A stretch of 64,000 nucleotides of DNA from Endothia cerciana (GCA_026119935.1 JALRMH010000013.1:558001-622000); one strand, 5' to 3'; shown: positions 23,491 to 35,223, numbered from the stretch's first letter. Made by a program: numbers and translations. The notes: a model not told the origin generated them from the sequence alone.

Positions 23491-24865
23491 ATGCAAAACC
23501 CCATTCAACCAGTCACTCGTCCTCTGGGCCGTGACGGCCCAGTGATTCCTGTTCTGGGACTCGGTCTCATGGGCCTCAGCTGTAAGTGACCATTTCGAAG
23601 CAGCGGTAGAGGCTGTGGACCGCGGTACTTCATACGATGAAGAATCCTCACTAATATTTTTCTTTGCCTCATTTACAGCGTTCTATGGAAGTCCGCCGCC
23701 GGACGATGAGCGCTTCCGCTTCCTTGATCGCGCCCATGAACTTGGATGTACACATTGGGACTCAGCCGCGCTGTACGGCGACAGCGAGGAGCTATTGGGG
23801 AAATGGGTTCAACGCACGGGCAAGCGCAACGAGGTAAGCGTGGAGTCTTGGGGGGGGGGGGGTCCGAGGGCGGACATGATTTTGATGTTTGTATGAGCTG
23901 ACGGGTTTGTGCAACGCGAGCAGATTTTCCTGGCGACCAAGTTTGGAAACCATGTCACACCTGAAGGTGGCCGTGAGATCCGCAACGACCCTGAGTATAT
24001 TCGTCAATCCGTGCTGGAGAGTCTGAGAAGACTCAAGACTGACTACATCGATCTTCTGTATTGGTAAGTGGACTAGCAGTTTGATTAACGCAGACTTCAT
24101 GGAACAATTTAATGACGAAGGACAGTCACCGCTTCAGTGGGAAGACTCCGGTCGAGGATATTGTGAGAACCATGAAGGAGTTCGTCGAGTATGTGACTCC
24201 TCAATCCTCAACCGCATTGTTTCGTTTCTCGTTATAAGTTCATCAGAGAGTTTCATTGACAACTTCTGCGATTTAGTTCCGGAAAAGTGCGCTACCTCGG
24301 CCTCAGCGAATGCGGCGTCGATACACTCCGGCGTGCCGTGAAGATCCACCCCATCCATGCATATCAGATAGAATACAGCCCCTTCTCCATGGATATCGAG
24401 AGCCCAGCACTGCCCCTGCTCGCAACCTGCCGTGAGCTCGGGATCGCCACCGTGGCGTACTCCCCGCTGGGTCGTGGCATGCTGACCGGCCAGTACAAGT
24501 CAGTGGATGATTTCGAGCCTGGTGATTTTCGACGATCCATTCCTCGCTTTTCTGCTGAGAATTTTCCGCGAAACCTGGAGCTGGTAGCGGCACTGGAGGA
24601 GATGGCCAGGGTCAAGAATTGCACGACCGGCCAACTCGTCCTTGCTTGGATGATGAGGCAGGGTGGGGGATCTGTGTTCCCTATCCCCGGCACCAAGAAA
24701 ATTCCGTATTTGGAGGAGAATTTGGGAGCAAATCATGTTCATCTTACGGAGAGGGAAGACTTCGGGATTCGGAAGGCGATAGAAAACACGGAGGTTCATG
24801 GGACGAGGGTTGCGGAGACCTTGATGGGAGCTTTGGTCAAAGACACGCCGCCAGCCTTGACCTAG
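23491..24865 (+). CDS. Aldo-keto reductase
   Basis: Exons 23491-23581, 23679-23833, 23924-24063, 24126-24188 and 24277-24865 give 345 residues, usual for a soluble AKR barrel. The catalytic tetrad is visible: Asp and Tyr in THWDSAALYGDSEELLG, Lys in FLATKFG and His in DLLYCHRFSG. The C-terminal NADP-binding part is typical (IPGTKKIPYLEENLGA). It should reduce an aldehyde or ketone with NADPH, so in this context the aldehyde released by a reductase is a plausible substrate. A run of 12 G lies inside intron 2. It is convergent with the GMC oxidoreductase downstream. Confidence 0.9.
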
Positions 24866-25280
24866 TAAGACCTAAAGACATGGGCTATATGTCGTCTGAA
24901 GATGAATTTTGCATGCTTGGACTTTGATAGGAATTTGGCTGTCTAGTTTAATTCCTAGTTGAATATGAATAAAAGCATGCGAGTTGAAAATTGCTTTGGG
25001 CAGTCTGTGTAAATCTATATATCAGCTCCTTCAGCGTGAGCTGAGTCTCCGGAGCTCACTTCTTCCTGACCGTGAAAAATCTTCCAAGGTTGACCGAGAA
25101 ACAGGGACGAAGGAAATTAGAATCAAGTGATGGACTTCAAGGAAATAAATCTTGGCGTGACGGAGTACCAGAAGAAAATTAACAACACCCCACGCAATCC
25201 TTTCTCAAGCTCTCTTTCTGGCGATCAAAGCCGAATAGGAAAGGGAACATGTAAATCTAAGCACACACGCGAAAACCAGA
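24866..25280. other. Convergent 3' region of AKR and GMC genes
   Basis: No gene is seen. It contains CTCCGGAGCTC at 25047-25057, which matches the CTCCG-N3-CTC pattern but lies between two 3' ends, so a promoter role is doubtful. Confidence 0.5.
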
Positions 25281-27491
25281 TTATTCGCAGTTGCCAGAGA
25301 TTTCACAGGCCATCTTTTCGGCAAAGGCATCTAGTACAGTGTCAGAGCTGGCCGTAAATAGTCTTGGTAGTGATCGGAAATGTCAATGGAAGAGAAAGCA
25401 GACAGCTTACAGACAGTAGCCATGGGATGGCCAGGCGGCAACAGAGGAAACGAAGACGCATCGACGACCCTCAGGCCCTGCACACCGTACACCCTCGCTT
25501 TCGAATCCAACACTGCCATAGTAACGTTCGCCTTGCCCATTGCGCATGTACACGACCCGTGGTAGACGGTGTTGAAGCTTTGGCGGATGCTGTGTTCGAT
25601 TTGTGCGTCGGTGGTAACGTTGCGCCCGGGGTAGGCTTCGTCGCCGGTGACGAATTCCTGCATGACATCTGTGGACCAGAACTCGCGGGTGCGCTTGAGT
25701 CCGGCAACCATGACGGCCATGTCCGTGGGGTCGGTCAGCCAGTTGGGGTTGATGTCTGGGTGGACGGAGCTGTCGGCCGATGTGATCGTTACAGAGCCCT
25801 TTGACCGTGGAGTGCAGAGAGCGACGGCAAGGGCGGCATCTGATCATCGATTCGATTTCAGGCTTGTTAGCTCTCAAATTTCTCAGGTTGCACATGAGAC
25901 TTGAAGTGATGTCGTTGAAAAAAAGTATGCTTACAGTTGTTCCCATCATTGGGATCAGAGCTGCGCGAGGCCCATTGGTCCCCGATATAAACAGAGAGTG
26001 ATAGATACTCTACTTCGGGCCAGTCCTCTGGGTATGTCGTCAATGTGCTTAGGCTGTCGTTGGAAAAGGTGCTGCGCAACGATTCTGGTATCTTTTCCCA
26101 TGCGAGCACGTCTGTGACAGGGTTGGCGTACATCTAAAGTTTCAGCGCAATTAGTGTTCTGGTCTTTAGAGACTCGTACATGTACCGAATGGAGTGACGA
26201 CAAAAGAAAGATAACTTACTCCAGCGGCCTGGAGGCTGTTGTATAAAGCGGCTTGTTCCGGCAGCATATGACTTGCTCTGAAGACTCGAGATAGTAGGCG
26301 CATTGACTGCATGTGTCACGCCGATATACACGTGGTCTTCGAAGTTTTGTCCAACGCCAGGGAGATCGCTGATTACCGGAATATCAAGACTCTCCAGTGT
26401 GTCTGCCGGTCCCACACCCGACACCATCAGCAACTGAGGCGACCCAAAGACTCCAGAAGAGACGATGACCTCTTTTCTGGCAGAGAGGAGGTATTCGAAC
26501 CCCTGAGTATCGACAAGAACCCCGGTTGCCGTCTTGTTGTCATCGAACAGAATTTTCTTCGCGAGTGTTAGATGGTACACGGTGTAGTCTGGATATTTCA
26601 GCCCCTGGCGGAGGAAGGATGTCTCGGAAGACTCCCGGTGCATCGTGGTAGCATCGATGGTGAACATGGAGTAAGACTGTCCCATCAGTTTGCCGCTCTG
26701 GAAGCCGTCGACGATGGGTAGCCCGATAGACTGAAGACCTTTGACAGCCCAGGTAGCAAAGGCTTGAGCATAGTGGGAAAAGGTCACGGAAAGCGGCCCA
26801 TCTCCGCAGCCTAGGACGTCGGGGTCATAGGATGGCGTTGAGTTGGCGAATCTGGTGCTCATATCCGGAGGTGTGAAGTTCAGGCTTTTCTCGAAGAACG
26901 GCAGGAAGTTATCCCACGCATAGCTCTGGTCACCTACGGCATCGGCCCACACCTGGTATGAGGCCGCAGTACCACGTTGGTATAGCATGTAGTTCCTTGC
27001 CGAACTGCCGCCGAGGGTCTTGCCTCGTGGGTAGTGGATTCTATCATCGAATGCTCCCTATAATTTGAAAGACTACCATTAATACGATGATGCGCAACTG
27101 GGGAACACGTTCACAACTTCTGTTCCTGTGTACTCACAGCTTGTGGTGTAGTGATATATCCCCAGTCTATCAGGGGCTGCCAGTCGTCCACTCCCTTGCT
27201 TGCAAAGACACCATCATTGGCGGGAACTTGGCTGAGGTTGCTGTTGCTGATCTCGTAGAAAGTCCCGGCCTCGACCACGGCGACCGTGCCGGCCTGCTGC
27301 TCGACCAGCCTGGTGGCCAGAGTGAGTCCGGCTGTTCCGCCGCCGACAATAACGTAATCGAAGGTCGCGTTGTCTCCCGGAAGCCCAAAGGAAGAGCCAA
27401 GAAGTTGTCTTGCATGTTTACGTGAAGTTGTCGGGAACGCATTTGAAGCCGACGCCCAAATCGCCAGGGCCACAAACCATGAACGAGCCAT
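25281..27491 (-). CDS. Secreted GMC oxidoreductase with an apparent frameshift
   Basis: Exons 27491-27138, 27057-26220, 26133-25935, 25839-25411 and 25330-25281, about 620 residues. A signal peptide (MARSWFVALAIWASASNAF) is followed by the FAD Rossmann motif DYVIVGGGTAGLTLATRL, GMC signature 1 (YPRGKTLGGSSARNYM), signature 2 (SSGVFGSPQLLMVSGVGP), a YHGSCTCAMG His motif and the C-terminal active-site HPMATVY. It should be an extracellular or vacuolar flavin oxidase for alcohols, of the aryl-alcohol-oxidase/PatE-like type. Oddity: in exon 2 the frame must change between NAPTISS (~26295) and ASHMLPEQAALYN (~26280) to join exon 3. No normal intron fits without removing conserved sequence. Either a 1-2 base indel has inactivated it or the sequence has an error there. 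A 52-nt GTATAT...TTCAG excision would restore frame but delete conserved residues. Confidence 0.85.
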
Positions 27492-27727
27492 ATTCTGCGT
27501 CTTTACTGTGAGGGGTCTATGGGACTCAGAATTACTGATCAAATCGAAGCACGGAAGGAAGTTGTCTGGTGAGATCGGGTTGATTTTTCCATTGCTATTG
27601 GTTCAGGTGCCCTATCTTTTATACTTCTCAGGTTGTTTTACCTAGGTATGTTCGATGAGTCTTTGATCCTCACGGTTCAACCTTTCTGGACTCGGCCTTG
27701 CGGACTTCCGAACCTCTGGAATTCAAA

Positions 27728-27739
27728 GGAGAACCGGAG
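27728..27739. promoter_or_regulatory. CTCCGGTTCTCC element between GMC and regulator genes
   Basis: Read on the minus strand it is CTCCG-GTT-CTCC, the same half-sites and spacing as the MFS and reductase 1 copies. It lies about 240 bp before the GMC start and about 690 bp before the regulator start. Confidence 0.4.
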
Positions 27740-28152
27740 CGTCTCTTTGCCCAGGAGACCAGACGATAGTTGGTAAACAACGCGCTGAAGAAGGCTCAGC
27801 CAGACCTCAGTGGCTTGTTTCGGGGGCGGCGGCGCCGTTTTGTAGGAAGCTCAATCCTTCGGCCCCAGTCCTGCCTGGAGGACCTCGGGACGAGGGCAGC
27901 TGAGATGAAGTGAATGGATTTCTCATGCTTGTCACCTCTCGTAGAATAACACTTCTATGTTCGTGGCTCAGCCGAGGTGATATTCGCTCTTGGAATGAAG
28001 AGACAAGGCTTGTGGGGGAGTAGGATCCGACATCCGAAAGATGAAAAGGCATTTGTGGCTGAAGCCTCACTAATAGCCCCCATACCAGGGCTCCATGACT
28101 CATGAATCATGGAGAGCGTAAGGAGACGTCTGAGGTGCCGTCGACTTCGCTT

Positions 28153-28176
28153 ACCAGCTTACCAGCTTACCAGCTT
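28153..28176. repeat. Short tandem repeat ACCAGCTT x3
   Basis: Three perfect 8-bp units in the regulator's upstream region. It could be incidental slippage. Confidence 0.8.
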
Positions 28177-28426
28177 CCGCAGGAGTGCCTGTCCAGCTTA
28201 CGCGGGACGACCTTTCCAGCGCCCTTTGTCGTGTAGCGGGCTGCGGCTCAGTTCACTGGTCACATGACCGGTCTCATCGGCCTCGCTAGGCCCGACCCTT
28301 TTCGGGCCCTGGAACCTTCTTTCTGAAGGGTGTCCCTCTCGATCTGTGCCTTTGTGCACCTACGGGTCACCAGCCACGAGTTGAGATGTTTGTCTGATCA
28401 CAAACCCTTGGCCCATCTTACTTACC

Positions 28427-31400
28427 ATGTTCACCACGATCCAGTTTGAGGATTCCGGCCCTGCATCCTCCTTTCTTGCAGGCGGCAGTGACGGCGGGAC
28501 AGCCCCGCAGAAACCATCACGTGACGGCTCCATGTCATCGCCTGTATCAGCACCGAGGCGTAAGCGGAGTCAGGTTGCGAAAGCGTGTGACTGGTGCCGT
28601 ATCCAGCGCATCAAGTGCGACAACAACCATCCGTGCCAGAACTGCCGGGTGCGTGGCGGCGAGTGTAGCAACAAAGGGGGCGGCGGCATTCGCACGCTAC
28701 CGCAGGCCTTTCGGTCAGTGGAAGGGCGACTCACTTGGCACACATCTTCTACTAGGTGTTCCCGCACTGCGTTGGCATCCAGTGGATTTCTGCCTGAGGG
28801 GTCCTTTCCCGTCGATTTTTGTGCAACCTGAGCTGACTTGGCGAATGTTGCAGTGAGATTGAACGGCTGCGGAATCAGGTCAGGGACCTTGAACACAGGG
28901 TTCGCGAGGAGCGTCGGCATAGAGTCCGACAGGACGAAGAGGGGTCTCGCTTTGTTCACGAGCCCAGCCCTGCTCCATCACCGGAGCTTTCCAATGGGGC
29001 TCGCCACAGCGGCATCGATGCAGTGTCAAGCTTGGGCACTACCGTGCCTGGGCCTGGGCCTGGGCATACCGGCCTCATCTGGGATGGCATCCACACAAGC
29101 ACTGCCCGGTCTGCTCAGAAAACTTGGTACGGACCAGCGTCTTTGGTCTACTTCATCAGCCGCCTGGACAGGTTTCTCAGCCTGGTACTGCTCCAGCCAA
29201 GTTCGGAAATGGGGCTGCAGCCGAAGTCGGCAAGCAAATTTCTCGACGGACCTACCTCGACCAGGCTTGACGACGAAGCCGGCGAGGAGCGACACTGCCG
29301 CCCGGTAGACGCATTGAGAGGAGGACAGCCCGGACATATTCCTCTGCAGCACACAGCAGCCGGGAAAAGCAGCTCGGACATAGATATGCAGCACCACCGA
29401 GCACCTGACTCCCACACAAGAGGAATATTTCCTCAATCTATTCTGGCAGTCGTACCATACCTCCTTTCCGGTCCTAGACCACGATGTATTTCAGAAACAC
29501 TACGACTCGCTTTGGGACCCCTCTACCAAAGATCGGAAGCCTTCAGCGCTGGTCGACATAGTGATTGCTCTGTGCATGCAGTATGGGACGGCAATAGTCT
29601 CCCCAGACTCAGCGAGGCCGAACGCACGAGAGCTCAAGGCCAAGGCATACAGCAACGATGCCACAATCGCGGGCCGCTGGCACTACCGCCGATGTCAAGC
29701 ATTGCTGGCCTCGGAGCTTGAGAGTCCGACTATCAGCACCCTCCAGTGCCACATTCTCACCGTCATCTATCTATGCTGTGCGTCCTTTCAGAATATGGCT
29801 GATAGTACCCTCGCTTTGGCTACGAGGACAGCAATCATGCTTGGGCTGCACCTCGAACCAGGGCCCACCGTGCCACCAAAGCAGAGAGAACAACAGAAAC
29901 GACTCTGGTGGTGCTTGTGTGTCCTGGAGGCCAAAACAAGTATGAAACTTGGTCGACTATTCCTCGTGGATATTGGAGATACCACGTGCGGCTTGCCGGG
30001 AGATTATCGTGAGGTTGCACAGCTGTCTGGATCACAGTTCGCCGCGCCAGGGGAGCATGTCACATGGCTCACGTTCAATATTCAGAACACGAAGCTGGTG
30101 CTGGCTGCCAGGGCTGTGTATACGGCGTTCTACAAGGAATGCACCCAGGGCTCCTCGAACGTCTCTGTAGACACGCATCATGCTGCGGTCAGTGACGAGC
30201 CTCAGGTACTGGCACTGTCTATACACACCGAGGTCTTGAACAGACACATTGGGCTTCTAGATCGCTGGGTCGCCGATGTGCCTTTGACACTCAAGACGAG
30301 GCGCAGGAACAACGGGACTGCGTTCTCCACGGATCTTTCGAAGCTCGACATCGAGCAGTTCTCGCCTCTATGGCTCCAACGCCAGAGGTTGCTGCTCGAG
30401 CTTCTCTACCACAACTTGCTACTCAGCCTACACCGGCCTTTCATTTCCTTCATCGCAGGATCTTGGCTCCCCACCCTGGCAAGGCCAGCTCCATCGTCCG
30501 CTTCGTCCAAGCGCTCCTCGCCTTTTATGGGGGGTGGCCGAGCAGGTGCCCGACGCAAGAGCAGCACAAATGGTTCCCAAGCCCACGCCGACACCTGTGC
30601 AAGACATGCAACAGCGTTGACCCATATCATGCACCAAGTCACCTGCTCGACAGACATACTTTCGGGCTGGAACGAAGCTTTCCAGTGGCAGTGGAATGCT
30701 GCCATGACACTGGTTGGCTACTCCTTCTCCCACCACAACAACCAAGAGTCTCTGGCTGCTGAAAGTCCCTACTCAGCCGGTGTCACAGGCCAGAGGTCCC
30801 CACTGTCCGGCTCTTCCGAGACTAGTAGTTCGCCTGCGGCTGGAAAGCACCCTCCCACAGCCGAAGCCGCGCGCAACGCCATCGACCTGTGTGTGGAGGT
30901 CTTTGACATGTTCGGCAAGAGCTTTGTTGTGGCCGCGAGCGCCGCAGAAGTCATTCGTGACTTACGCGTCAAGCTAGACTATGTGAGCGGGCAGCGGAGG
31001 AGCGGTGGTGCTGGAGCCGTTCTACCATCGCAGGTGATGGTGGACACACGCCAACAGAACTCGGCGCGCCATCAACTGATGACGCCTCAGACGGCGGAGC
31101 CCGAGAGAGGCCAGCCTCATGGTAACGACAGCGAAGACCAGTATGACCACGAGGAAGCATCATATGGGCACGCTCCACCAGCCAGAAGAACCAAATCCCA
31201 CGGTGATACTGTCGTTGCCAACATAGACACTACTATCAACAGAGCTCAGAACAAGGTCGTCGGCAGGGAGGTCGACCTCCAGAACGGAGCTATGGATTTC
31301 GGGCCTGGGGAAATCATGTGTCTAGGTGACGAGAACGACCTCAGCAGCCTCCGTGGAGCGGGCACTGATCTCAGCATGTATCCCCAGCGGGGGCAGTCTG

Positions 31401-31540
31401 ATCAACACCTCGGAAACGTTTTTTCCCACTCGGCCCTTGACATGGCATTTGCTGTGGACTCATTCAATAGCCTGGAGATGTTGCAGCAAGACATGAACAT
31501 TGATGTGTTCAACAATCAGTGGCCGTTTATGAACGGGTAG
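28427..31540 (+). CDS. Zn2Cys6 fungal transcription factor (putative cluster regulator)
   Basis: Exons 28427-28713, 28854-29304 and 29384-31540 join in frame to 964 residues. The binuclear zinc cluster is CX2CX6CX5CX2CX6C at residues ~54-80 (ACDWCRIQRIKC...C..C...C). It is followed by a short helical linker (EIERLRNQVRDLEHRV) suited to dimerisation and a fungal-specific regulatory domain around YFLNLFWQSYHTSFP and LALATRTAIMLGLHLEPG to RLWWCLCVLEAK. The C-terminal third is low-complexity and acidic/Gln-rich, as in activation regions. This class binds CGG-containing repeats, so the CTCCG-N3-CTCC elements are candidate targets. Intron 2 (29305-29383, GTAGAC...ATAG) is deduced from the frame change. 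It is divergent from the GMC gene. Confidence 0.9.
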
Positions 31541-32447
31541 AAGGTCGTCGGGTGGGATACACTAGACCCCTCGAGTGGTGCTCAATCACGTTGTTTTGGT
31601 GAGGGGCTGAAAGAAATTGTAAAGAGGTCTGTTCTGGCTATTGGAAAGGCGTTTCAGGGCGTAGACTTTGTGTAACAAGGGCTCGTATGGAGAGGGCTTG
31701 GGGTCTGAGTTCACTGATAATTGCTAAGGGACTCTAAGGGCTTGATGAGATCCCTTCCTCCTGGAGCCTCTGGTCTTCCGAGGGGTCTTGTTATATACAC
31801 GAAGTTCTCGCTGCCTCAGGCAGCCACGGCTTTGACCAACTCTCCGCACCATGCATGTTGGGAATACCTTCATTGTTGACCAGGGTCTTGTCTGTATTGG
31901 TTATCAGGCCTCTGTTGGTCTGCAGGCCACGTGGCGCTGTAGTATTCAGCGCTTAGCCCTTCGGAAGCCTTCCGTGTGACACTTTGTCACCACTATCTGT
32001 TGAAACTGAATGAATGAATGTAGTTAGTTTTCTATCTTCCCGTCTGTCTATCTGAGCAGGAAACCTCCAGCCTATATTTATGCTTGAGCAGACTCTTGTA
32101 TCACGATAGTATCTCCATCAGTTGAATATTCTCGATACTTCTGGAAACAGTGGCAAAGGCACCTGATAGCCACAGCCTCACTCATAGCAGGGAAACCCTC
32201 GTTCTCAACACTATCAAATGCCCACTTCAGAAGGCAAGCATCTTTAGACATCTCGAGAGCATGGCTACCTAGACTAGCAGCAACCGCAGATCTTTGCACA
32301 ACTCTGGCTATTTTGGTTTCCTTAACCACAATCCTCAGCCTTTCGGCCTAGCACACCCCGGGAATATGCTGTTCGGTAGAATAGTCAATACCCTCACGGA
32401 GCCCTTGATCATCCGCTTCCAACACTCATGCCACACCTCCCAGGGGA
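31541..32447. other. Intergenic between regulator and ADH
   Basis: Mostly 3' flank of the regulator. An 83-codon minus-strand frame at 32078-32329 has normal-looking composition but no recognisable family or splice context, so I do not call it a gene. Confidence 0.4.
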
Positions 32448-33840
32448 TCAGTCCATCGTGATGACGGCTCTGAAGCGAACCTTGCCACTCAACATCGTAT
32501 CTGCAGCACAGTATTTCGGATCAGCTGATGCTCGAGTCTCGGCGTTCTCCAGCCGGAGGTGGGTGGACCGCCGGGGATGAGTCGGTCACATGAACAGGAT
32601 CACTTACCAAAGGCCTCGTTTGCCTTCGCGAGAGGAAACTTCTCGATCATGCAGTTGATGTTCTGCTGTTCGGTAAAGGCAATGGTGTCTTCCGAGTCGG
32701 TTGCGTGTCCACACGGCCAGACTTGCACCGAGATGCCGTATTTCAGCTACAAAGTTATGTCAGTCTTGCGAAACACGAGCAGATACTCCCACTGGTAGAA
32801 ATTCCACACGGCAGGAGCAGGGGGGAATCGGCTCGCGCTCACCATGACTCCTGTGTCCACGGGGAGTTCGCCCGGCACTGCCAGACGATTCAAAATTAGT
32901 ATATTGCCAGACAAAAAACATGCCCAGGTGCGGTCCACGGTACGCAGGATTCGTCCCGATGAAAAAGAGGTGCAACGTACCAGACAGAACAAGCAGCTTC
33001 CCCAACACGCCCAGCCCACCCAGCAAAGGCGTGATAGCAGCCGCAGCAGGCGCCGTAGCAATAGCCAGCCTGGCCCGACCGAGCTTCGCCAGCGCGGCAC
33101 CAGGATCCTCCTCGGCCGCGTCGATGTACTCGTGCGCGCCCAGCTCGCGCGCGAACCTTTCCTTGTCGGGGCCGCGCGAGATGGCCACGACGCGGTAGCC
33201 CATCTTGTTCGCGTACTGCAGCGCGAGGTGGCCCAGCCCGCCCAGCCCTTGCACGGCGACGGTGTCGCCGGGGCTTAGGTCCATGTGGCGGATCGCGTTG
33301 AAGATGGTCATGCCGGCGCAGAGGATGGGTGCGTAGGCTGCGGCGTCGACGGATTCGGGGACGCGGGCTGTCGCTTCGGAGCGGAGGACGCAGTACTCGG
33401 CGTCTTTTTCAGGAAGCTGTCAGCACGAAGTTCTGGTCTGCCCAAGGGATAAATAAAGATGCAGGGTCATCAGTCTGCCGGATATCGAACCTACAGCCAC
33501 CGGCTTTGGTCTCGCCGTTGATCACCTGGTTATCGCACATCTGGTGGAAGCCCTTCCTGCATGCAGTACAGTGACCATCGTGACCGCCGTGCCAGCCAGC
33601 GCCAACACGCTCTCCGACTTTGAACTTCCCCACGCCGTCGCCTACAGCGGCGACCCTGCCGATGATCTCGTGGCCGGGAACCATGGGGCTGTACGTGGCG
33701 GCATCAGATCAGCATGATATTCTCACACAAGAGCTCAGGATGACACCGGGTTGTGAGATCTTGAACGCACAATCCACCGCCCATGATGTTGTGCTGGGCA
33801 AACATGTCCGAGAAGCACACCCCCTCTCCTTCTTTCGTAC
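32448..33840 (-). pseudogene. Zinc-type alcohol dehydrogenase, 5' end missing
   Basis: Exons 33840-33771, 33688-33495, 33403-32981, 32877-32843, 32746-32608 and 32500-32448 splice in frame to about 304 residues ending VRFRAVITMD. Visible are GVCFSDMFAQ with the catalytic-zinc Cys, VPGHEIIGRVAAVGDGVGKF, a structural-zinc loop (GHDGHCTACRKGFHQMC), and the NAD(P) motif QGLGGLGHLALQYANKMG. It is a medium-chain alcohol dehydrogenase interconverting aldehyde and alcohol. The first ~35-40 residues expected before GVCFSD cannot be found: upstream there is only AT-rich filler, then the Tc1/mariner remnant starting at 33957. The gene therefore appears truncated or disrupted at its 5' end. A distant first exon beyond the transposon cannot be excluded. 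Its chemistry fits aldehyde products of the two reductases. Confidence 0.75.
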
Positions 33841-33956
33841 CTATTTACAACAATAACAACAACAAAAATTATCACCGGATCAATCAACCAGTACTATTTC
33901 GAAGGCGCTGATTCTATCTATCTACTCAGTCTTTCTTCAAGCCCACTCGTCGTCAT

Positions 33957-35140
33957 GTCTGGCCCCACTGAGATCGAGACTCCTCGTCGTGCTAAAGTTC
34001 GCGGCATCTATCAATGGGGAAAAGGCCAGAGCTATTCGCTTCGGCCGGCCCGCCGCTACAAAGACTGAAATCTTGGCATTTTGCGACGTCAGTACAGCTA
34101 CTGGCCGTCGTATCCTTAACGATAGCGATTCCGACGATCCCGAGCCACCAGATCGACAACCTCTTCGTCCCTTGGCGCCATCTGATATAAACGCTTGTCG
34201 CCGTCCCTCTACACGGTCCCCACGCCGAGGCAAAACAAACCCTAGACCTCTCAACGAAGACGATGTCGATCGTATAGAGCAGCCTCTTCACAAATGAGCC
34301 AGAAGAGGTACAAAAGCTGCCGTGGACCCGTCCCGAGGCCTCTGCTACTAACAGTCAGCACGACGAAGATACTATCAAGAAAGCGCTAAATAAACAAGGG
34401 TATCCCAAGAGACGGAAACAAACGAAAGACCTTCCTCTCCTTTCAAACAAAGCATGCTCGTTGTCTTCGCGCTTACACACACTATAAGGTAATAGTCATT
34501 AATCCAAGCCGTGGTCTAGCCTTCTAAGACCGCTTTGTCTTTATAGATAAGGTTCATTTTAGTCTCTGTGATGGTGCTCCTAGTACTGTAATTCGTACAG
34601 CGGATAAACAAGATGAATAGTAGGCTGTTGAGGAGCGTATCGAGAGAAGGCCTAAGTCTTAATCTGTATACGCGTTCGCTGCTGTTGCAAATAGATTCAG
34701 ATCGCCACTATTCTTTCACGAGGCTAGGGCTCGCAATGGCAAGCTAAGCCAACGAGAATACATTAAGCTGCTTAAGAAGGCACCTCCTTTGCCAGACGAC
34801 CATCTCCACGGACGAGAGTCCTATACCCTATGGGAAGACAACGACTCTAGCCACGGCACATACAAAGATTCTCTAGCAGCTAGGTGGAAGAAGGAACACG
34901 GTGTCAGCTATTGCTTCAACTGCCACGAGAGCCCCGAGACCAATATCACTGAGAACTGCTGGAAAGCCCCAAAAGAGTGATATAAAACGGGCTACAGTCT
35001 GGGAAGACGGCGCAATCAGAGATGCTGCTCTCGAGGGCTGGGAGGCCCTCAAGCAAGAGACAACTGACGGCTGGATTCACGAAATGCCACGGCGCTGGCA
35101 ACAGGTTTTAGATGCAGGAGGACGACGTACTGCTTTTTAG
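33957..35140 (+). mobile_element. Decayed Tc1/mariner-type transposase
   Basis: Translated in pieces, the stretch shows an N-terminal DNA-binding part (METPRR-like start; FCDVSTATGRRILND) and a C-terminal DDE region (DNDSSHG, FNCHESPETNITENCW, LEGWEALKQETTDGWIHEMP). It is interrupted by several stops and frame changes, for example near 34066, 34300, 34620 and 34978, so it cannot encode active enzyme. The usual SPDLxPIENCW core is altered to SPETNITENCW. I could not identify terminal inverted repeats or TA duplications. It abuts the broken 5' end of the alcohol dehydrogenase. Confidence 0.8.
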
Positions 35141-35223
35141 AATGTCAGAAATAGCTATCTGCATTGAATTGTACAGATTTTGCTATATAAAAGGGGGGTG
35201 GCCGATGTGGAAAATTGCGGGTG

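Larger units (their letters stand above)
27492..28426. other. Divergent promoter region of GMC and regulator genes
   Basis: No gene is seen. It holds the CTCCG-type element at 27728-27739 and an 8-bp tandem repeat (ACCAGCTT x3) at 28153-28176. Confidence 0.5.

Noticed and set aside
25047..25057. CTCCGGAGCTC as another cluster operator
   Set aside because: It lies between the 3' ends of two convergent genes, so a promoter role is unlikely; kept only as a note.
29220..29400. A frameshift in the Zn2Cys6 regulator
   Set aside because: The change of frame is explained by an intron with GTAGAC donor and ATAG acceptor (29305-29383), which makes all exon phases agree.
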